A DNA stretch of 64,000 bases. Origin: Cucumis sativus (Eukaryota; Streptophyta; Magnoliopsida; Cucurbitales; Cucurbitaceae). The stretch is taken from contig NC_026655.2 in assembly GCF_000004075.3 (NCBI RefSeq), positions 19,701,489 to 19,765,488 on the forward strand, given 5' to 3'. Shown in pieces: positions 58,901-64,000 of the stretch. Under the pieces are notes generated by a model, which worked only from the letters and a program-made list of their open reading frames with translations, searched no databases and was not told where the DNA came from. The stretch's first letter is position 1, and each line of letters starts with the position of its first letter. The position numbers and the translations under genes are program-made.

Positions 58901-60934
58901 TTAAACAAGAAACCAGAAAAATAATCTAAACAAATGTCTAACTTTTCCAGCAAAGAGGCAAAATGGATTATTCTTTCATGGAAAATAACCTGAACTTCTG
59001 TGATGCCTAAAATGTTTGGATTCGATATCGGTCCTTTAACATGTAATGATGTTATCAGGAAGTTCTGAGCTTGCCAAGAACGAAGTACAACAGGAATGTC
59101 ATCCTCGTCACTGAATGGATCACCAGCAGATTGTCCTAGTAGTTCAAATAGCAGTCCCCCAGCTACCCTCACTGGAACCTGTATGGAAGTTAAAAACAAA
59201 TAAAATCAAAACAAAATAAAAAAGATCATATCCATGAAAATATGAAACCATCATTAATAGAAATAATGAGTTGTTTTGGGACAGTACTTTTGGCTATTCA
59301 GGCACGACTGTCAGCTATTTGCTAGTTTAGTTATTCACAGAATTATTATGATAGCTATAGCAACTCAAAGACATTTTAATCAACTCAAAATATCAATGGA
59401 CATAATAAAAAGCCAACATATAATTTTGGGTTTCAGGATGGAGGCCTTTATCTACCGATACGAGTGATTTCATTTTGGCCAAAAGATGTGTCCATGTTTG
59501 TGTTTTATTTCCAAGTTTTCAACTGAGAGTGAGTGATTTTAATCAAGATATTTCAAACAAATTGATTTTCATCTGTTTACAATTTAGCACCACATAAAGG
59601 CTTGAACTTGTAAATTTTCAAGATATATGGCTAGAGATCTTGGTTTTGTATCTTGAAATTGTGACTACGGACTTGTTGGCAAACTCTTTTCAAAATAACT
59701 ACGTATTTTTAGAATAAAACTGTGATTAGCTGACCTACAAATGGAAATGTTATGTCATATTTATTATTTGCAATCCATGATTTAGAAAGAATGACTATCT
59801 GTTCCAACCAGGTCACCCATGAAAACAGACTATAGAAAAATAAGAAACAGCGTCAGAACATATCTTCAAAAATTGAAAATTGCTTGAAGATAGCTTCAAG
59901 ACGAGCTCTACAGCCCAAGTATGTGCTGATTTGTCTTCAAAATGATATGAGGGTTCTTTGTTAGAGTTAATGTTGGTCCAACCACATTCTACTGATAGGG
60001 AATGTGTAAGCTATAAACTAAGAGAAAATGGCACCAGATTGACACGGCTACATAATGTATTAAATATGACAATTTCACGAGTTAATATATTATTATGCAA
60101 TGTTACACTCAAATAGTCTTTCCTTGCAAAAAAGAAAAAAAAAAGCCTGAACCATTGTGCTAGTTTTTCAATCAGAAGGACACTTATCATTTATCTTATG
60201 CTAAATATTGACAGTGGAATTTCATTATGCTTCTTATTATTTATATGTTAGATAAGCACTCAAACAGCTTGAAAAACTAGGGAGAATTCCACCTCATAGA
60301 AAAGATGCTTCATGCGGTCACTTATCAGTCGACTTTCATCTCTTAAAGCCAAACTGATGGCAGGGTGCAACCAGTGAGCAGTTCTGAGCCACGCCTCCAC
60401 AGAAGGGTGGCTTGCAGAGACATGGCACCACCATATAGGTCCAGCTGGTCGCTTCCAATAAGGTGCCACAAGATCTGCAACTGTAAGGTCGTCTTCTTCA
60501 TCCATAAAATCATATGACATTGAGGCCCATTCAGCTTCTACTTGTATTGTTTGAACCAGCTCTGATATTCTGTCCCATCCTATAGGTAACCAACTATTGC
60601 TCTCAACTTTTTCTCTTTCACTAAACTGGCCACAATGAGTCCTCAGATCCTCCGGGGATGTAGGTTCAAATGATCTTTTCCTCTCGTGTGTGTTGGCATT
60701 GCCACTATTCAGTTCAGTTGTAGTAGTTGGAAATTCACTATTTGTTTGCCACCTATCTGACATCTTGGATTTGGATTTTGAATCAGTTGATTTTCTTGGT
60801 TTTCCAATATATTCAAAAGCACAAATAAGCCCATCTGTCCAAAGATCATATCCAGGTGTGGCATCCTTGTTAAAGGGTTTGTGGGCTTCTGGTTTCTCCA
60901 CACTATTTCTATGGGGGCTATGATGAACATCCAT
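55957..60934 (-). CDS. CorA-like Mg2+ transporter family protein (GIN variant)
   Basis: Seven coding exons join to 547 residues: 60934-60293, 59178-58990, 58889-58798, 57900-57841, 57733-57664, 56944-56741, 56343-55957. The long N-terminal cytosolic part includes WASMSYDFMDEEDDLTVADL and PAGPIWWCHVSASHPSVEAW. The later ELLIIGGYNAPRTVHEVIAH, a long helical stretch (EEILYELLQHL ... DRLFTIQDVMQSNVRAWLQ) and two C-terminal membrane helices (about 431-446 and 462-486) give the CorA/MRS2 2-TM-GxN layout. The signature is GIN (447-449, LFGINVDGIPG), not the canonical GMN. It resembles Arabidopsis At1g29820/At1g29830. A 5' UTR intron is likely (donor 61386-61385, acceptor 60953-60952). Because the signature differs, Mg2+ transport is inferred from family only. 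Confidence 0.93.
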
Positions 60935-60951
60935 TTCCTTAAATTTGTATC

Positions 60952-61386
60952 CTGATAGGCAGATCAGGGAAATGACAAATTAGCAGCAAAGCAAAAATAT
61001 TCTCATTCTAGAAATGCAGACAATATCATTCGTATCCTGGACCCACCTACTCCCGCAAGAGCACTAAATGAAGAACAACAGAAACAAGTATCTTTCTTAT
61101 AAACTCCTCTTTTGTTTGAAGGTTAAATTCACTCCCAAGAATAACAATTAACAGTGTTCAATTCAGCTCAAATCACCAATACCGTACCAAAAAGTAGACA
61201 CATTCAGCAGAATCAACCATCAAGACAATCGAACTAACAAGTTTTTTATGCAAAATCACCTCGTTACTCCGTTTCGAGAACTTGTACAATTCAATCATCA
61301 ACCAGCATGGTAATTCAGACTAAAGTCCCAATCAAACCGATCTAGACGCAAGAAATCGAACAAAATTAAGGAAAATTTAAACTCAC
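60952..61386 (-). other. Probable 5' UTR intron of the CorA-like gene
   Basis: Minus strand: GCCG|GTGAGT at 61387-61385 as donor, and CTATCAG|GATAC ending at 60952 as acceptor, 17 bp before the start codon. The leader exon would be about 61388-61510. Confidence 0.55.
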
Positions 61387-61749
61387 CGGCAAAATAATGC
61401 GATGCGTCGAACTAAGCAGTAAATACAGGAAGGTAAGGATGACGGCGAGAGTGAGAGGTGAAGTGTAAAATTGCGATGAAGAACTTCGCCAGTGTTGGAG
61501 ACTCTACAGATAGTGAATAATATGATTCTGAGTAGCTGTGCGTTGAAGCTCCGCCACTACTGACCGGAGCCGCAAGCGTTATCCGTGGGAAGGCATGACA
61601 TTACGATCGTCGCCGTCGGGCTAACTTCTTTCAATTCATTTGTCGTATAGCAATTCTCACGTGCTACATCAAATTTTTTGGTTAAACTATACTGAGGTTA
61701 AATTATAAAAGAAAATCCCACTTGGTAGAAAATCTTATAAACCTTCATG

Positions 61750-63166
61750 GACCGTTTGGTGAAAGGAAAGGACCAAGGGGAAAAATAATAAGAAAAAGGG
61801 AGGATAAGGATTATTATAATATAGTGAAAGAAATATGAATGATTATTTATAATGTTTGTGAGGGGAAGAATGATGTTAAAAGATTACAACATTATTATAA
61901 TTCTTGTTCAGGAGAATGATTATTTGGGAGAAGATTATGTTATTTGAGGGAAGGATTATGATAAAAAAAATTATTTATTTTTCACTTGTGTAATTTTTTT
62001 TATTTGTACGTTAACTCAGTATGAAAAAAAATATATAACTATTTTTTAAAAAAATGAAATTATTGTTTTTTTTTTTTTTTGCGAATCCAATACAAAATGA
62101 AAAATGTGTTAATATTTTTTGTATTTGTGTAAATTGTTTGTACCATAAAATCTCTCCAACCAAAAATTGTATTCAAATTCATTCTTTTAGTTAAGTTGTA
62201 CCGTAATCCAAATGTTCACAAAAAAATTGTATTGATTTTCTTTTGTTGCTTTTGTATATATATATATATATATATATATTTTTACTTGTAACATACATCT
62301 AATATATTTTCGAAAGTAGAGTATTTTTTCTCATTTGTACGGTAGTTTTTTTATTTATTTTTTAACATTAAATCAAGTACACAAAATAAAGTGTACTAAT
62401 TTTTTTTGTTACGTAAAATATGTTTATGAAATTTATACCGTAAATTCAATTCACACATAAATTGCATTATTTAATTTTTCGTTTGTGTTCAATTTGATCC
62501 ATAAATCCAATACATTAAAAAAAATATGCTCTTTTTTTAATTTATGGCAAGTATTATTTTTCTACCGAGAAAGAAATTGAATTACATTTTTTCCCAATGT
62601 GCTAGAAATGCTTATGGAATATTTTCGGTAAACCAAATACAAGCAAAAATTGTATTAATTTTTTTTAGTTTTTCTAAACCTATTTATTTTGTTCGTAATA
62701 TTTTTCAAAACGACGAAAAATTGTATCAAAATAATTTTTTTTTTGTATAAAAAAGTTGGATTGTTTTTTTCATTTATGTAAAATATGTTTCTTCGGAAAT
62801 TTGTATTTTAAGTTTGAATCATTAGTCCTATAAATTAAAAAATTGTATTACATTGATTTTATTTTTTTCTTTCATTTTTAATATTTTTTCTTTCATTTAT
62901 TATTATTATTTTTTTCTTGATGAGAACGATAGATGACTAATTTGTTTGGTACAAAGATAATGAAGAAGAAAAGTGGATCAATTTATTTGAAAAAAAAGAA
63001 TAAATAAAGGATTAATTTGGAGATAACAATAAATAGACGAGGAAAGAGAATAATGAGAAGAAAGAGAAAGAATGTATTGGAAAATGAAAAGATTAAGTGA
63101 AAAAAGTGAAATAATAAATTAGTAAAGATAAGAAATAGGTCTTTTCCTTTCCTTACCCAAACGGTC
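61750..63166. mobile_element. PIF/Harbinger-like nonautonomous element, copy 2 (both ends)
   Basis: 1,417 bp with inverted ends: GACCGTTTGG.GAAAGGAAAG on the left and, reverse-complemented, GACCGTTTGGGTAAGGAAAG on the right (63147-63166). It shares about 1 kb of internal sequence, in order, with 15492-16600. No transposase; a (TA)n run lies at 62257-62278. No clear target duplication (ATG on the left, TTT on the right). It lies some 250-350 bp upstream of the likely CorA-like transcription start. Confidence 0.78.
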
Positions 63167-64000
63167 TTTTAAAACTTAAAGAAAGGAAAATTGCATAGAA
63201 AAAAAATATCAGATAAATATCTACCTTTAAATTTGTTATTTTTACATATTAAAAAATGTACTGATACGAGTCTATTATCATACAAAAAATTGTTGTTTTT
63301 GCAGCAGTTCAAAAAGAAAATTAATTGAACTTAAAAACAAAAACATTTATTTTGATGGAAGTTGGAAAGTTTTATTTAAAAAATCCCTAAAAAGTTTTTG
63401 ATTTTTTATTATTAACGGACTTTTCATGATACTGTACATTTTGAAGGTGTGTTGCAACCTTTTGCAACCTTGGTTAATATACAAAAAAATTTACGTCTAA
63501 AAAACAAATGATAACAATAAAGTTTAAGATTTTGACAAATTGGTAAAATAGTTTTAGAAAATTGATTATCCTCTTAACCAATTGTATAGATAAAAATATG
63601 TTTTTCTCAAGAAATTGGTAAATATAATGATGTAGAACAAATTTAAATATAAAATTACAAAATTCAAGGTTTCAATGAGTTCGACTTCACAATTGACAAT
63701 ACATTGCATATAATTTTTTTACTCTCTTAGATACAGAAAACAATGGTTGTGATCATGTACTACAAAATTTAAAAAAGAAAAAAGAAAAAAACTAAAAACA
63801 TTATCAAACTTGATTTCACAAAATTAACATTGCATCATTTTTCATGCTCCACTCCATACATCTCTCTAAGTCTTTTCTAACATTACAAAGCAAGGTTATA
63901 ATGATGTTAAATTTAAAAATAATATTACAAAGCAAGGTTAGAATGATGTTAAATTTAAAAATTATAAGGCTAAGAATAAGCGATTAAAAAAATTTAAAAA
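63167..64000. other. AT-rich DNA with a 42-bp direct duplication
   Basis: ATTACAAAGCAAGGTTA followed by AATGATGTTAAATTTAAAAA occurs at 63882 and again at 63924 with about two differences. Nothing else recognised. Confidence 0.6.

Overview
This is nuclear genomic DNA of a dicot plant. It has AT-rich intergenic DNA, intron-split genes with GT/AG borders, recognisable plant proteins (prefoldin 6, plastid-type MraY, RPS14/uS11, an L18a-like membrane protein, a Golgi-type methyltransferase, coatomer zeta, a CorA-like protein) and a dense set of plant transposons. The repeat families look like those I associate with cucurbits (Cucumis or relatives); that is an impression, not a demonstrated identification.

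Layout. 1-4.2 kb: the 3' end of a Ty3/gypsy element with a tandemly duplicated LTR, then a poly(A) retroposon flanked by a 15-bp target-site duplication. 4.2-5.03 kb (-): prefoldin subunit 6, three exons seen, last exon absent from the window. 5-18 kb: gene-poor repeat field holding a MULE-like MITE, a tRNA-derived SINE, a Tat-like gypsy remnant with its 93-bp tandem repeat and LTR, and one PIF/Harbinger-like copy. 18.3-23.3 kb (-): complete eight-exon MraY homologue with a MITE in its last intron. 24-34.7 kb: repeat field with a 192-bp-period duplication, a Helitron helicase fragment with a candidate 3' end, an internally deleted Copia element, a second Helitron 3' terminus, and a CACTA end. 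34.9-36.7 kb (+): RPS14. 38.4-41.4 kb (+): L18a-like. 45.6-46.7 kb (+): single-exon methyltransferase. 51-54.1 kb (+): coatomer zeta. 56-60.9 kb (-): CorA-like. 61.75-63.17 kb: a second Harbinger-like copy with both terminal repeats, close to the CorA-like promoter.

The seven host genes do not form a pathway. They are a typical plant gene neighbourhood: cytosolic chaperone and translation (PFD6, RPS14), secretory pathway (coatomer zeta, probably the methyltransferase), membrane proteins (L18a-like, CorA-like) and a plastid enzyme (MraY). From memory, the Arabidopsis counterparts of four of them lie close together on chromosome 1, which suggests conserved microsynteny. I rebuilt exon structures by hand. 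Frames close exactly for all five multi-exon genes whose coding region is complete here; PFD6 is in frame as far as it can be followed.

I did not find a convincing undescribed biological system. The points most worth following are the intact MraY active site in a flowering plant, the incomplete PFD6 locus with a GC-AG intron, the GIN motif in the CorA-like protein, and a 40-codon membrane-peptide ORF.
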